From Nitrospinae bacterium bin107 (GTDB lineage: Bacteria; UBA8248), in NCBI GenBank assembly GCA_002238965.1, contig MPNJ01000004.1, positions 216,722-280,721 on the forward strand: a DNA stretch of 64,000 nt, written 5' to 3'. The position numbers and the translations under genes were made by a program. This document shows, piece after piece, positions 1-9,431 of this stretch; the first letter of the stretch is position 1, and each line of letters begins with the position of its first letter. The notes beneath the pieces were generated by a model. That model had not been told where the DNA came from. It worked only from the letters and a program-made list of their open reading frames with translations, and did not search any database.

Positions 1-213
1 GCCGCGCCGCTCGGCGTCGAGTACCATGCTGAGCGCGATGCGATCCTTCACGCTTCCGCCGGGGTTGTACTGCTCGAGTTTCGCGAATACGCGCGCGCCC
101 GACGCATCTGGCAGTCGCTGCAGTTGTACGAGGCTCGTGCTTCCGATGCGATCGATGAGCGAGGGAAGCGCCCTCAGAATCTGGGGCGGACGGCCCCGGG
201 TGCCCAATGCCAT
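1..213 (-). CDS. cysK: Cysteine synthase family protein (5' part only; gene runs off the window)
   Basis: The first 71 codons of a PLP-dependent beta-replacement enzyme that makes cysteine (or cystathionine) from an activated serine. The N-terminal signature IGSTSLV at residues 23-29 is a variant of the family's IGNTPLV, and NPGGSVKDR at residues 50-58 holds the PLP lysine, K56. The ATG at 211-213 is preceded by GGAAGGG seven bases upstream on the minus strand. The family fit is clear. The choice between CysK, CysM and a cystathionine beta-synthase-like enzyme cannot be made from this fragment. The N-terminus is about 20 residues longer than in typical CysK. Confidence 0.85.
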   Translation of the reverse strand, partial: MALGTRGRPPQILRALPSLIDRIGSTSLVQLQRLPDASGARVFAKLEQYNPGGSVKDRIALSMVLDAERRG

Positions 214-259
214 GAGAGTGCCCTTCCAAATCTTTTTACAAAGACCAGCCGAGCGTGAG

Positions 260-286
260 ACTATAATTCCCAAACAAATTTGTCAA
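260..286 (-). promoter_or_regulatory. Candidate sigma70 promoter of the cysteine synthase gene, overlapping a palindrome
   Basis: On the minus strand a perfect -35 TTGACA (281-286) is followed after 15 bases by TATAGT (260-265), about 45 bases before the cysteine synthase ATG. The spacer is two bases shorter than ideal. A perfect 10-bp palindrome, ACAAATTTGT (274-283), covers the -35/spacer junction and could be an operator. No transcription start is known; this is motif reading only. Confidence 0.45.
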
Positions 287-417
287 GAATTCCCCATTAA
301 AGCGTTTTTCCATTTTTTCTTCTCTTCGACATATTTCTGACATACTCTCAATATATCCTCGGTGTGCTACATTTCCATGTCGCATCGTCTTATGATGTGA
401 CGCGAGAGGAGAGAGAC

Positions 418-1239
418 ATGGGGACATCCACGGGCGTTCCTCCCATCGTCCTGACGATTGCGGGTTCGGATTCTGGCGGCGGCGCCGGGATTCAGGCCGA
501 CATCAAGACTTTCAGTGCATTCGGCGTCTATGGCGCCTCGGTCATCACCGCTCTGACGGCGCAGAACACCGTAGGCGTGCAGGGGGTGCACGGCGCGCCG
601 CCCGATTTCATCGCTGCGCAATTCGACTCGGTGTGCTCGGATTTAAGCGTAGCGAGCGCCAAAATAGGCATGCTAGCCACGGTCGACGTCATCGAAGTCG
701 TGGCCGAAAAGCTCCAGGAACACGCGCTCGCGCGCGTCGTGCTCGACCCGGTGATGGTCGCCAAAAGCGGAGACCGCCTCCTGGCGCCCGACGCGAGAGA
801 GGCGCTCGTCGAAAAACTCTTCCCGCTGGCCGAGGTCGTCACCCCCAATACGGAAGAAGCGCGCGATATTCTTGAATCCGGAGAAATCGAAAACCTCGCA
901 CAGATGAAATACGCCGTCCGGGCCCTCCACGAGCGGGGGGCGAAATGCGTTCTGCTCAAAGGGGGCCACATCACCGACGGGGCGGTGGACATTTTTTTCG
1001 ACGGAGAAATCGAGGTCGCCCTGGAAGGCAGGCGGGTCGACACCCCGCACACCCACGGGACGGGATGCACGCTCTCCTCGGCCATCGCGGCGGGCCTGGC
1101 GCAGGGAGAGTCCACCATCGAGGCGGTGAAGAGGGCGAAGGATTTCATTCAGGGCGCCATCGAGAACGCGCTCGACATTGGAAACGGCAGGGGCCCGCTC
1201 AACCACATGTACCGCAGGCGCGTGGAACAATCGTCATGA
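418..1239 (+). CDS. thiD: Hydroxymethylpyrimidine/phosphomethylpyrimidine kinase ThiD
   Basis: Cytoplasmic kinase that phosphorylates HMP and then HMP-phosphate to HMP-PP in thiamine synthesis or salvage. At 273 aa it matches the usual length. Visible landmarks are the N-terminal TIAGSDSGGGAG substrate loop, VLDPVMVAKSG in the middle, the TPNTEEA motif, the LLKGGH strand and the C-terminal GTGCTLSSAIAAG anion hole of the ribokinase fold. The ATG at 418 was chosen because a strong GAGAGGA ribosome site precedes it; a GTG at 364 in the same frame has no such site. No other thiamine gene is nearby, so this is a solitary copy. Confidence 0.95.
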   Translation: MGTSTGVPPIVLTIAGSDSGGGAGIQADIKTFSAFGVYGASVITALTAQNTVGVQGVHGAPPDFIAAQFDSVCSDLSVASAKIGMLATVDVIEVVAEKLQEHALARVVLDPVMVAKSGDRLLAPDAREALVEKLFPLAEVVTPNTEEARDILESGEIENLAQMKYAVRALHERGAKCVLLKGGHITDGAVDIFFDGEIEVALEGRRVDTPHTHGTGCTLSSAIAAGLAQGESTIEAVKRAKDFIQGAIENALDIGNGRGPLNHMYRRRVEQSS

Positions 1240-1308
1240 GCCGCGTATTCTCTAGCCAACGGATTTTTTATTAAACAGGCCACGTTTCTACAATTCGAAG
1301 GAGCCGTT

Positions 1309-1713
1309 ATGAGCGATAGCAAACCATTGCGCGTGCGGGAGAGCGAAGCCCTGAGCGGGGAATTGCCCGTGCCCGGAGGCAGGAGCATGTTCCGCATTCT
1401 GCTGGATGAAGAGACGGTGGGCGCAAAGCAGTTCGCCTTGCTCATCAACGAATTCGACCCGGGCCTCACCTCCACCGCCCACAAGCACGACAAAGAAGAA
1501 CACGCCTTCTACATCATCAGCGGAACGGGGGTGATCGACATCGAGGGAGAGAAGATTCCCGTCGAGGCGGGCGACGCCGTCTTCGTGCCTCCGGGCAACA
1601 TGCACCAAATCACTAGCACGGGTGACGCGCTGTTCAAATATATGGTTTTATATTCGCCTCCGGGCCCCAACGTGGCGCTTAGGGAAAAAGGCGGCTATGG
1701 ACTCGCCGAATGA
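1309..1713 (+). CDS. Small single-domain cupin protein
   Basis: A 134-aa cytoplasmic protein with both cupin motifs. Motif 1 is AHKHDKEEHAFYIISG (residues about 61-76), with histidine and glutamate metal ligands. Motif 2 is GDAVFVPPGNMH (about 90-101). The fold binds a metal ion and serves many enzymes and sensors, so substrate and reaction cannot be assigned. AAGGAG lies before the ATG. It follows thiD by 69 bases in the same direction and may be co-transcribed, but nothing in it points to thiamine metabolism. Confidence 0.85.
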   Translation: MSDSKPLRVRESEALSGELPVPGGRSMFRILLDEETVGAKQFALLINEFDPGLTSTAHKHDKEEHAFYIISGTGVIDIEGEKIPVEAGDAVFVPPGNMHQITSTGDALFKYMVLYSPPGPNVALREKGGYGLAE

Positions 1714-1728
1714 TTCGGGCCCGAAGCA

Positions 1729-1757
1729 TTAAATCGTCTTCATGAATTCGGTATAAT
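1729..1757 (+). promoter_or_regulatory. Candidate promoter of the glucan phosphorylase gene
   Basis: A perfect -10 TATAAT (1752-1757) lies 17 bases after a weak -35 TTAAAT (1729-1734), about 36 bases before the glgP start codon. A 12-bp palindrome TTCGGGCCCGAA (1714-1725) sits just upstream, directly after the cupin stop codon. It has no T tract, so it is not an intrinsic terminator. Confidence 0.4.
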
Positions 1758-1793
1758 GGACTGACTCAATATCCTTATCGGGAACAAAAAAAA

Positions 1794-4343
1794 ATGACCA
1801 CTGTGCTTGCGTTTCAGGTCGTGCCCAGCATTCCTTCGGAATTGAAAGGGCTCGAGGAAATCGCCGACAACATCGCCTTCGACTGGGACCATCGAGCGCG
1901 CGCGCTTTTCAGCAGGCTGGACGATGCCCTGTGGGAGGATTGCCACTACAACCCAGCGCAGATGCTGCGCTCCGTCTCTCAGGAGCGGCTCGATGCGGCG
2001 GCGCGCGATGCGCATTTCCTCCGCGATATGGAGAGCGTTCTCAAAGAACTTCACGCATATCTCCATAAACCTTCCTGGTACCAGAACCTGCCTGCGAGTG
2101 AAAAGAGCGAGGAGCTGCGCATCGCTTATTTCAGCATGGAGTTCGGGCTCACGGAATCCGTACCCAACTATTCGGGCGGCCTTGGCGTCCTCGCCGGCGA
2201 TCACATGAAATCCGCGAGCGATTTGGGACTACCCCTCATCGGCGTGGGACTCGCCTACGGCCAGGGATATTTCCGCCAGCATTTAGGCCCCGACGGCTGG
2301 CAGCAGGAACGCTACCCGGACAACGATTTCCATCACACGCCGTTCCACCTCGAGCTGGATGAGAACGGAGAACCCATCACGGTGGAGGTCGATTACCCGG
2401 ACGGCCTTCTCACCGCGCAAGTCTGGCACGTGCAGGTGGGCCGAAACCCCATCTTCCTACTGGACGCCAACATTCCCGGAAACGCGCCCTCGCTGCGCGA
2501 AATCACCCTCGCCCTCTACGGCGGGGACATGGAGACGCGGATTCGCCAGGAGATACTCCTCGGCATCGGCGGCGTGAGACTGCTCCACAAGCTGGGCCTC
2601 CCCCCCGTCGTCTGCCACATGAACGAGGGGCATTCCGCCTTCCTGGCGCTCGAGAGAATCCGTTATTCGATGGGGAAATTCGGCATCGACGCCGGCGCGG
2701 CCCTGGAGTTGACCTCGGCGGGAAACATTTTCACGACGCACACGCCCGTCCCGGCGGGTATCGACATATTTCCGCCCGACATGATGGAAAAATACTTTCG
2801 CAAGTATGCGGAATCCCTCTCCATGGAATGGGACGACTTCCTGGGCCTGGGCCGGGTGAATCCCGAACAGGGGGACGAGCCTTTCAACATGGCCGTCCTG
2901 GCGCTGCGTCTCTCCTCGGCGGCGAACGGCGTGAGCAAGCTGCATGGAGAGGTTTCGAGAAAAATGTGGCAATCCATGTGGCCGGAAGTCCCCGAGCAGG
3001 ATATTCCCATTGACTCCATCACGAACGGCGTCCATTTTCCCACCTGGGTATCACCCGGGATGAAGGAGTTGTTCGACAGGCATCTGGGCGGCGCCTGGGT
3101 GGACGAGACGGACAAGCCGGAGATCTGGGAGAGAGTCGCCTCCATCCCGGAGAGCGAACTCTGGGGCGTCCGGGAGAAAAGCCGCGAGCGGCTTGTCGAG
3201 TTCTGCCGCGCGCACGCCCTCAAGCGGCCACTGGGCAGCGTCACGCGCCCAAATGTCACCATTCTCCCCAATACCAAAGCGCTGACGATCGGCTTTGCGA
3301 GACGCTTCGCCACCTACAAGCGCGCCACCCTTTTGCTCAAGAGGCCCGAGCGCTTCGTCTCGCTGCTCACGAACAGGGAAAAACCCGTTCAATTCGTATT
3401 CTCCGGCAAAGCCCACCCGAGGGATATGGAGGGCAAGAGTTTCATCCGTGAACTCCTCCATTTCGCCCGAAGGGAAAACGTGCGCGACAAGATCGTTTTC
3501 GTGGAGGATTACGACATCCACGTCGGGCGGCAACTCGTGCACGGGGTGGATCTGTGGCTCAACAATCCTCGCCGCCCGCAGGAAGCAAGCGGAACCAGCG
3601 GCATGAAGGCGGCCGCCAACGGCGCCTTGAACCTGAGCATTTTGGACGGCTGGTGGGCGGAGGGGTATGCGAGTCATTTAGGGTGGGCCATTGGAGGTCT
3701 CGAGACCTATAACGACCCCGGCTACCAGGATGAGATGGAGTGTGAAAGCCTGTTCAACACCCTCGAGCAAGTCGTGATTCCACTTTTCTATGAACGAGGC
3801 GAAGAGGGCATTCCATCCGGTTGGGTGGAGATGATCAAGAATTCACTGCAATCTCTCTGTCCCTACTTCAACACGAGCCGGATGGTTCGCGAGTACGCCG
3901 AAAAATTCTACCTGCCCCTGGGAGCGCACCATGCGCGCCTCATGGCGGATGAGAGGAACCCCGCCAAGTCGCTCTCCGACTGGAAAGAGCACGTGCGCCG
4001 CTCCTGGCCCGGGGTGGAGATCACCCGGATATCGATGGCGCAAAACGGAATCGTTCCACTGGGGGCGAAAATGAGGGTCGAGGCGGAGGTTTCGCTCGGA
4101 AATCTCTCCCCCGAAGAAGTCCGCCTCGAAATTTACGAAGGCCCCTTGAAAGAAGAAAGCCTGTTGTCCGGCGAGGCCGTCTCCCCGATGGTCTTCTCGG
4201 AAGACCTCGGCGGCGGCGCATATCGTTTTCATGGCGAAATACAATGCCGCAAACCGGGCATGCACGGTGTATCGGTTCGCGCAGTGCCACATCACCCGCA
4301 CCTCATTCATCCGCTTAGCCTGCACCTTTTGACCTGGGGCTAG
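1794..4343 (+). CDS. glgP: Alpha-glucan (glycogen/maltodextrin) phosphorylase, DUF3417-containing short type
   Basis: Releases glucose-1-phosphate from alpha-1,4-glucans using PLP. The 849-aa protein has the N-terminal DUF3417 region (about residues 10-125) typical of the Thermotoga/cyanobacterial phosphorylases rather than the E. coli GlgP/MalP type. The PLP lysine is K605 in GTSGMKAAANG. The preceding ITNGVHFPTW and FARRFATYKRA segments are family landmarks. The C-terminal ~120 residues form a beta-rich extension. The start has only a weak CGGGA ribosome site before an A-rich run. No glgA, glgB or glgC gene is in the window, so the enzyme stands alone here. Confidence 0.93.
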   Translation: MTTVLAFQVVPSIPSELKGLEEIADNIAFDWDHRARALFSRLDDALWEDCHYNPAQMLRSVSQERLDAAARDAHFLRDMESVLKELHAYLHKPSWYQNLPASEKSEELRIAYFSMEFGLTESVPNYSGGLGVLAGDHMKSASDLGLPLIGVGLAYGQGYFRQHLGPDGWQQERYPDNDFHHTPFHLELDENGEPITVEVDYPDGLLTAQVWHVQVGRNPIFLLDANIPGNAPSLREITLALYGGDMETRIRQEILLGIGGVRLLHKLGLPPVVCHMNEGHSAFLALERIRYSMGKFGIDAGAALELTSAGNIFTTHTPVPAGIDIFPPDMMEKYFRKYAESLSMEWDDFLGLGRVNPEQGDEPFNMAVLALRLSSAANGVSKLHGEVSRKMWQSMWPEVPEQDIPIDSITNGVHFPTWVSPGMKELFDRHLGGAWVDETDKPEIWERVASIPESELWGVREKSRERLVEFCRAHALKRPLGSVTRPNVTILPNTKALTIGFARRFATYKRATLLLKRPERFVSLLTNREKPVQFVFSGKAHPRDMEGKSFIRELLHFARRENVRDKIVFVEDYDIHVGRQLVHGVDLWLNNPRRPQEASGTSGMKAAANGALNLSILDGWWAEGYASHLGWAIGGLETYNDPGYQDEMECESLFNTLEQVVIPLFYERGEEGIPSGWVEMIKNSLQSLCPYFNTSRMVREYAEKFYLPLGAHHARLMADERNPAKSLSDWKEHVRRSWPGVEITRISMAQNGIVPLGAKMRVEAEVSLGNLSPEEVRLEIYEGPLKEESLLSGEAVSPMVFSEDLGGGAYRFHGEIQCRKPGMHGVSVRAVPHHPHLIHPLSLHLLTWG

Positions 4344-4441
4344 GCCCGGCGCTTCGAAATGCGTGTTTCATGTTTTTCCCCGCTCCTGATAAACTGATCA
4401 TAACGAAGGGGGTGGGCGGCAGGTTCGGAGGAAAATACTTC

Positions 4442-4756
4442 ATGAGTGAGAGAAAACCATACATCGTCGAAATCGGCCAAGGGGGAAGAATTCACCTACC
4501 CAAGGACATCATGAAATCCCTGGACGCCGGGCCGGGGAACCAAATCCGCTTCGAGATCGGAGAGGATTCCGTGCGGATTCTGCGACATCAGGTAAAAGAC
4601 CCGTTCGCAGAAGCGGCCAGGAAGAAAACGCCCGACATTCAGGAATTGATGAGTCAACAAGAGGCCAGAAAGAAAGAAGCGGCCGACCTGTTTGCAAAGG
4701 GAATGCAGGAAAAACACGAAATCAGGCCCGAAGATCGGGAAGATTTCTGGCGGTAA
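4442..4756 (+). CDS. AbrB/MazE/SpoVT-like DNA-binding protein, no partner toxin
   Basis: A 104-aa protein. Residues about 6-45 form the swapped-hairpin AbrB fold: GQGGRIHLPKDIM followed by a hydrophobic strand pair ending in VRILRH. The second half is charged and helical, rich in K, E, A and Q, and could be an oligomerisation or effector part. The ATG at 4442 follows GGAGG closely, so the longer reading from 4370 is unlikely. Proteins of this type are transcription regulators or antitoxins. No PIN, MazF or VapC gene flanks it (upstream glgP, downstream convergent ppiD), so an independent regulator is more likely than half of a toxin-antitoxin pair. Confidence 0.8.
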   Translation: MSERKPYIVEIGQGGRIHLPKDIMKSLDAGPGNQIRFEIGEDSVRILRHQVKDPFAEAARKKTPDIQELMSQQEARKKEAADLFAKGMQEKHEIRPEDREDFWR

Positions 4757-4795
4757 TGCCGGAAATAGAGGGAAGAGAAACTGATTCGATATCCT

Positions 4796-6694
4796 CTACA
4801 AGTTGAATCCTTCCTCAAAGCGGATGTTGGACGCCTGCCTGAGTCTTTCCAGATACTGATTGAAGACCATCACACCCTTCAGACGCAGCATACCCTGGCG
4901 GAAATCCGCTTTTTCTGACTCGAACTGCTTCATGTCGGCCTGCGGCTTCTCCAACACTTCAAACAAAATCACGTCCCTGCCGGATTGAGCCGTTCCGAAC
5001 CCGCCCTTTTTGAGGGTGAACGCGAGGCTCGCTATCTCTTGAGAAGGTCCAAGTTCATTAGGAACGCCCGCTCGCTTGAAGGCCTTGGGAGTGAGCACTT
5101 TGAGATTCAGATCCTCGGCGATGGAAGAGAGGCTACTCTTTTTATCCTTCAACTCCTGGAGCCATAGTGCCGCTTTTCGTTTCGCAATCTCAGCCCCCTT
5201 GATGCGCAGGAATGAACTCTCCACCTGTTTGCGCACATCCTGGAATTCAGGGACGAAAGGCTCCCTTTTCGCCTCAAGACGCACGAAGCCGACGCCACCG
5301 CCTCCCTCGCGCTCTCTGGATATCTTCTCCTCGCCGCTCAGACCGAAAGCAAGCTCGCTCACTACATTAGACGCAGGCACCGTCTGTGAAACACGGCCTC
5401 TTTCAAAAAAGCCGGTTTCTCCCTTTTTCAGCCCGGCGAGAGCAGGCTCCGCCTTATTGTCTTCCACGGCATAGCGGACCTTTCTTAATTCATTCTTCGC
5501 CTGCTCTCGGGAGCGCAAGGCCCGCAAATCTTGTTCCACCTGCTTTCGCACTTCCTCGAAGGGTTTCTCGCCGGGCAAGACCTTGTCCCGCACCCACAGC
5601 AGGTGCAATCCGAATGAAGTCTTCACCGGTTTGCTCACCTCTCCTTTTTTCAGGGCGTAGGCCACCTTCTCAAGTTCAGGCAGCATCTGTCCCCTGCCGA
5701 AAACGCCAAGATCTCCCCCGCGCTTCGCTGCCGGACCCTGGGAGTGCGCCTTGGCCAGTTCGGTGAATTTCTCGCCCTTCATGATGCGCTCACGCAACTC
5801 TTCAAGCTGTTTCCGGCTCGCCTCGATCAGTTCTTTTTTCGGATTGGGAGGCATTTTCAGCAGTATCTGATTTACCGCCACGCTCTCCTTGCGCCCGTAT
5901 TTCGTACGGGTTTGCGTATAGTGCGACCTCAAGTCCGTATCGCTTAGTACGATCCCTTTCACCACCGCGGAAAACGGCAGATACCACCACGACACCTTCC
6001 TTTGCGGACCCGTTTTAAACTGATCCTTGTTTTTTTCGTAATGGGCCTTCAGGTCGGCTTCCAGCTTCAGCACATCCGCTGTGAATGATTCGGGTTTCAG
6101 ACGAACGGCGGCCAACTTGATTTCCGCGTTTCTCCACTCAAAGGCGTCCCGCACCTCCTGGTCACTGACCAATACGCCCAGGTTCACATAGTCCCGAAGC
6201 TGGTTGAGCAAAACGACCCGCCTTTGGTCAGCCTCGAACTGTCGGGGGGTGATGCCATTCGACTCCAGGATGCTGCGATATCGCTGGGCGTCGAATTTTC
6301 CGTCTCTCTGAAATGGGGCGAGCGATTGTATCTGGAGGGCGACTTGCGCGTTGGAGACCTCAATCCCGAGCCGCCGGGCTTCACGCAGCTGAAGTTTCTC
6401 CAGTATGAGAGAATCAAGCGTCTGGCGCCTCAGACCAAGCTGGCGCGCGAGTTCCTCATTATAGGCGGCGCCCAGTTGTCGCCTGAGCGTTTCGGCCCGC
6501 TGATAATAGCGCTGCTCGAATTCGCGCACCGATATGGGCGTATCGCCCACCCACGCCGCGACCCGGCCGCCTCCGGTATCAGCCTGCCTGTCCGTGAGTG
6601 CGAACCCGCCGAAAGAGACGAACGTGAGCGCTACGAAGCCCAGCAAAGCCTTTAGGACCCAGCTTTTGCCCTTTTCTCTCAAAAAACGAAGCAT
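4796..6694 (-). CDS. ppiD: PpiD-type membrane-anchored peptidyl-prolyl isomerase/chaperone
   Basis: Inner-membrane protein with a large periplasmic part that helps fold exported proteins leaving the Sec channel. Of 632 aa, residues 16-33 form one membrane anchor after a basic N-terminus. Residues about 45-200 match the SurA/PpiD N-terminal chaperone domain, and a parvulin domain covers about 273-367 (VNQILLKM, GGDLGVFGRGQM, FGLHLLWV). The rest is a degenerate second parvulin-like region. The ATG at 6692-6694 is preceded in frame by TTG at 6695-6697, which is better spaced (9 bases) from GGAAGGAG, so TTG may be the true start. It diverges from mreB across a 280-bp gap. Confidence 0.85.
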   Translation of the reverse strand: MLRFLREKGKSWVLKALLGFVALTFVSFGGFALTDRQADTGGGRVAAWVGDTPISVREFEQRYYQRAETLRRQLGAAYNEELARQLGLRRQTLDSLILEKLQLREARRLGIEVSNAQVALQIQSLAPFQRDGKFDAQRYRSILESNGITPRQFEADQRRVVLLNQLRDYVNLGVLVSDQEVRDAFEWRNAEIKLAAVRLKPESFTADVLKLEADLKAHYEKNKDQFKTGPQRKVSWWYLPFSAVVKGIVLSDTDLRSHYTQTRTKYGRKESVAVNQILLKMPPNPKKELIEASRKQLEELRERIMKGEKFTELAKAHSQGPAAKRGGDLGVFGRGQMLPELEKVAYALKKGEVSKPVKTSFGLHLLWVRDKVLPGEKPFEEVRKQVEQDLRALRSREQAKNELRKVRYAVEDNKAEPALAGLKKGETGFFERGRVSQTVPASNVVSELAFGLSGEEKISREREGGGGVGFVRLEAKREPFVPEFQDVRKQVESSFLRIKGAEIAKRKAALWLQELKDKKSSLSSIAEDLNLKVLTPKAFKRAGVPNELGPSQEIASLAFTLKKGGFGTAQSGRDVILFEVLEKPQADMKQFESEKADFRQGMLRLKGVMVFNQYLERLRQASNIRFEEGFNL

Positions 6695-6772
6695 CAATGT
6701 TTTGTACTCCTTCCAAATCGACCGTCCATGCGATCGCACAAGATTTCAGTGGCCAGCAAAAGAGAAAAATAG

Positions 6773-7999
<1,227 letters not shown>

Positions 8000-8078
8000 C
8001 CGATATAGTTCATCAAAGCTTCGGTCACTGCCCGCGATGGCGTTATCTTCAGTCTCTGAAAATTCGCCTTAGAATATT

Positions 8079-8912
8079 ATGCTTCAGTTTCTAGTCGAAC
8101 GCAGAAGTTTAGCCCTGCTCATAGGGTTGTTTCTCGTCTCTTTCACTCTCATGACGCTGAGCGTGCGCTTTCGTGGTCAATCCACTCTGTTGGAGAGATC
8201 GATACTCTCCATACTGGGTTCGACCATTCGGGTCGCCGACATTCCCAGAAAATGGTCGGTCGAACTCTGGCAGAAATACCAACTCCTCAAAAATGCGCAT
8301 GAAGAGAACACCGAGTTGAAGCGAAAGCTGCAAACGCTGAACACACATCATGCGAAGATACAGGAATTGAAATCAGAAGTCGCACGCCTCAATAAACTGC
8401 TCGGTGCATCACAGAATCTGGAGGCGCCCGTTCGCTTGGCCCGAATATTGGCTCGCAACAAAAACATCTATGGAGAATCCCTGCTGTTGGACCTCGGCTC
8501 CCGAGATGGCGTGAACAGGAACATGCCGGTAATGCACCAGGCGGGCCTTGTGGGAAGAATCTCCCGTGTGGGAAACAACGTGAGCCAGGTTCTGACCTTG
8601 CTCGACTCGAGGAGCGCCGTAAACGTCATCGCCCAACGCTCACGCTCACAAGGGGTTTTCACCATCTCCCCGGAAGGAGAGAGCGAGGTGCGCTACATGC
8701 CGCACCACGTGAATATGAAACGCGGGGACCTCCTTATTTCCTCCGGGCTGGGGGGGATTTTTCCTAAAGGACTTCCCGTAGCCCATATAACGAAAGTCAC
8801 GGACGTCAGGGGGTTGTTCCCAAAAATAAAAGCCAGGGCGATTGTCGATTTTTCCAATTTGGAAGAGGTGATGATCCTGATGATAGCACCTAAAGAAAAC
8901 CCTTGGAAATGA
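8079..8912 (+). CDS. mreC: Rod shape-determining protein MreC
   Basis: Periplasmic scaffold of the elongation machinery, which activates PBP2/RodA. The 277-aa protein has one N-terminal membrane helix (about residues 12-31), a coiled coil (about 70-110) and then the beta-barrel MreC core with LLLDLGSRDGV and the SSGLGGIFPKGLPVA strand characteristic of the family. It is 79 bases after mreB. No good ribosome site is seen before the ATG, so translation may depend on the upstream gene. The stop overlaps the mreD start (ATGA). Confidence 0.95.
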   Translation: MLQFLVERRSLALLIGLFLVSFTLMTLSVRFRGQSTLLERSILSILGSTIRVADIPRKWSVELWQKYQLLKNAHEENTELKRKLQTLNTHHAKIQELKSEVARLNKLLGASQNLEAPVRLARILARNKNIYGESLLLDLGSRDGVNRNMPVMHQAGLVGRISRVGNNVSQVLTLLDSRSAVNVIAQRSRSQGVFTISPEGESEVRYMPHHVNMKRGDLLISSGLGGIFPKGLPVAHITKVTDVRGLFPKIKARAIVDFSNLEEVMILMIAPKENPWK

Positions 8913-9430
8913 TTGTATTATTTTACATTATACTCGCCGTCCTGGCGATTGTCCTGCACACGTCGGTGGCGGGTTATTTCTTGATCTGGACTGGCGCCAA
9001 GCCGGACGCCATGCTTCTTGCGACGGTTTTCCTGGGTCTGCATCGTGACAGGGAAACGGGACTTATTGGAGGATTCTTTCTCGGGATTTTCGAGGATATC
9101 CTCTCAGGAGGCCTACTGGGTTTCAACGCGCTCCTCAAAGGGCTGATCGGTCATTACACGGGCGGACTGAAACCCAATATGACGGCTCGTTTCGTCGTGT
9201 TTCTGTGCACGGTGGTGTTTTCCGCTTCGATATTCTACGCCTTATTTGCTTTCATTCTCGCGCAATTATTTATACCCACTCAGTTTATGGCTTTCACTTA
9301 TTGGATGGATTCAATCAAGACGGTGGGCCTGAACGTCGTTTTGGCGCCGTTCATCTTCAGCCTTCTGGGAATAATAGAGGGAAAGATGCTACCATCCGAC
9401 GCGGGCACGCCCTATCCGGAGCGATCCTGA
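8909..9430 (+). CDS. mreD: Rod shape-determining protein MreD
   Basis: Small polytopic inner-membrane partner of MreC. The 173-aa protein is almost entirely hydrophobic, with about five to six predicted membrane segments and the family feature RETGLIGGFFLGIFEDILSG. The ATG at 8909 overlaps the mreC stop. A TTG six bases upstream is an alternative start. It is separated by one base from mrdA, so the genes are almost certainly translated from one message. Confidence 0.92.
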   Translation: MIVLFYIILAVLAIVLHTSVAGYFLIWTGAKPDAMLLATVFLGLHRDRETGLIGGFFLGIFEDILSGGLLGFNALLKGLIGHYTGGLKPNMTARFVVFLCTVVFSASIFYALFAFILAQLFIPTQFMAFTYWMDSIKTVGLNVVLAPFIFSLLGIIEGKMLPSDAGTPYPERS

Positions 9431-9431
9431 G

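Noticed and set aside
4370..4756. AbrB-like gene as half of a toxin-antitoxin module
   Set aside because: No toxin-like open frame on either side; flanks are glgP and ppiD. The in-frame GTG/ATG extension upstream of 4442 also has no ribosome site.
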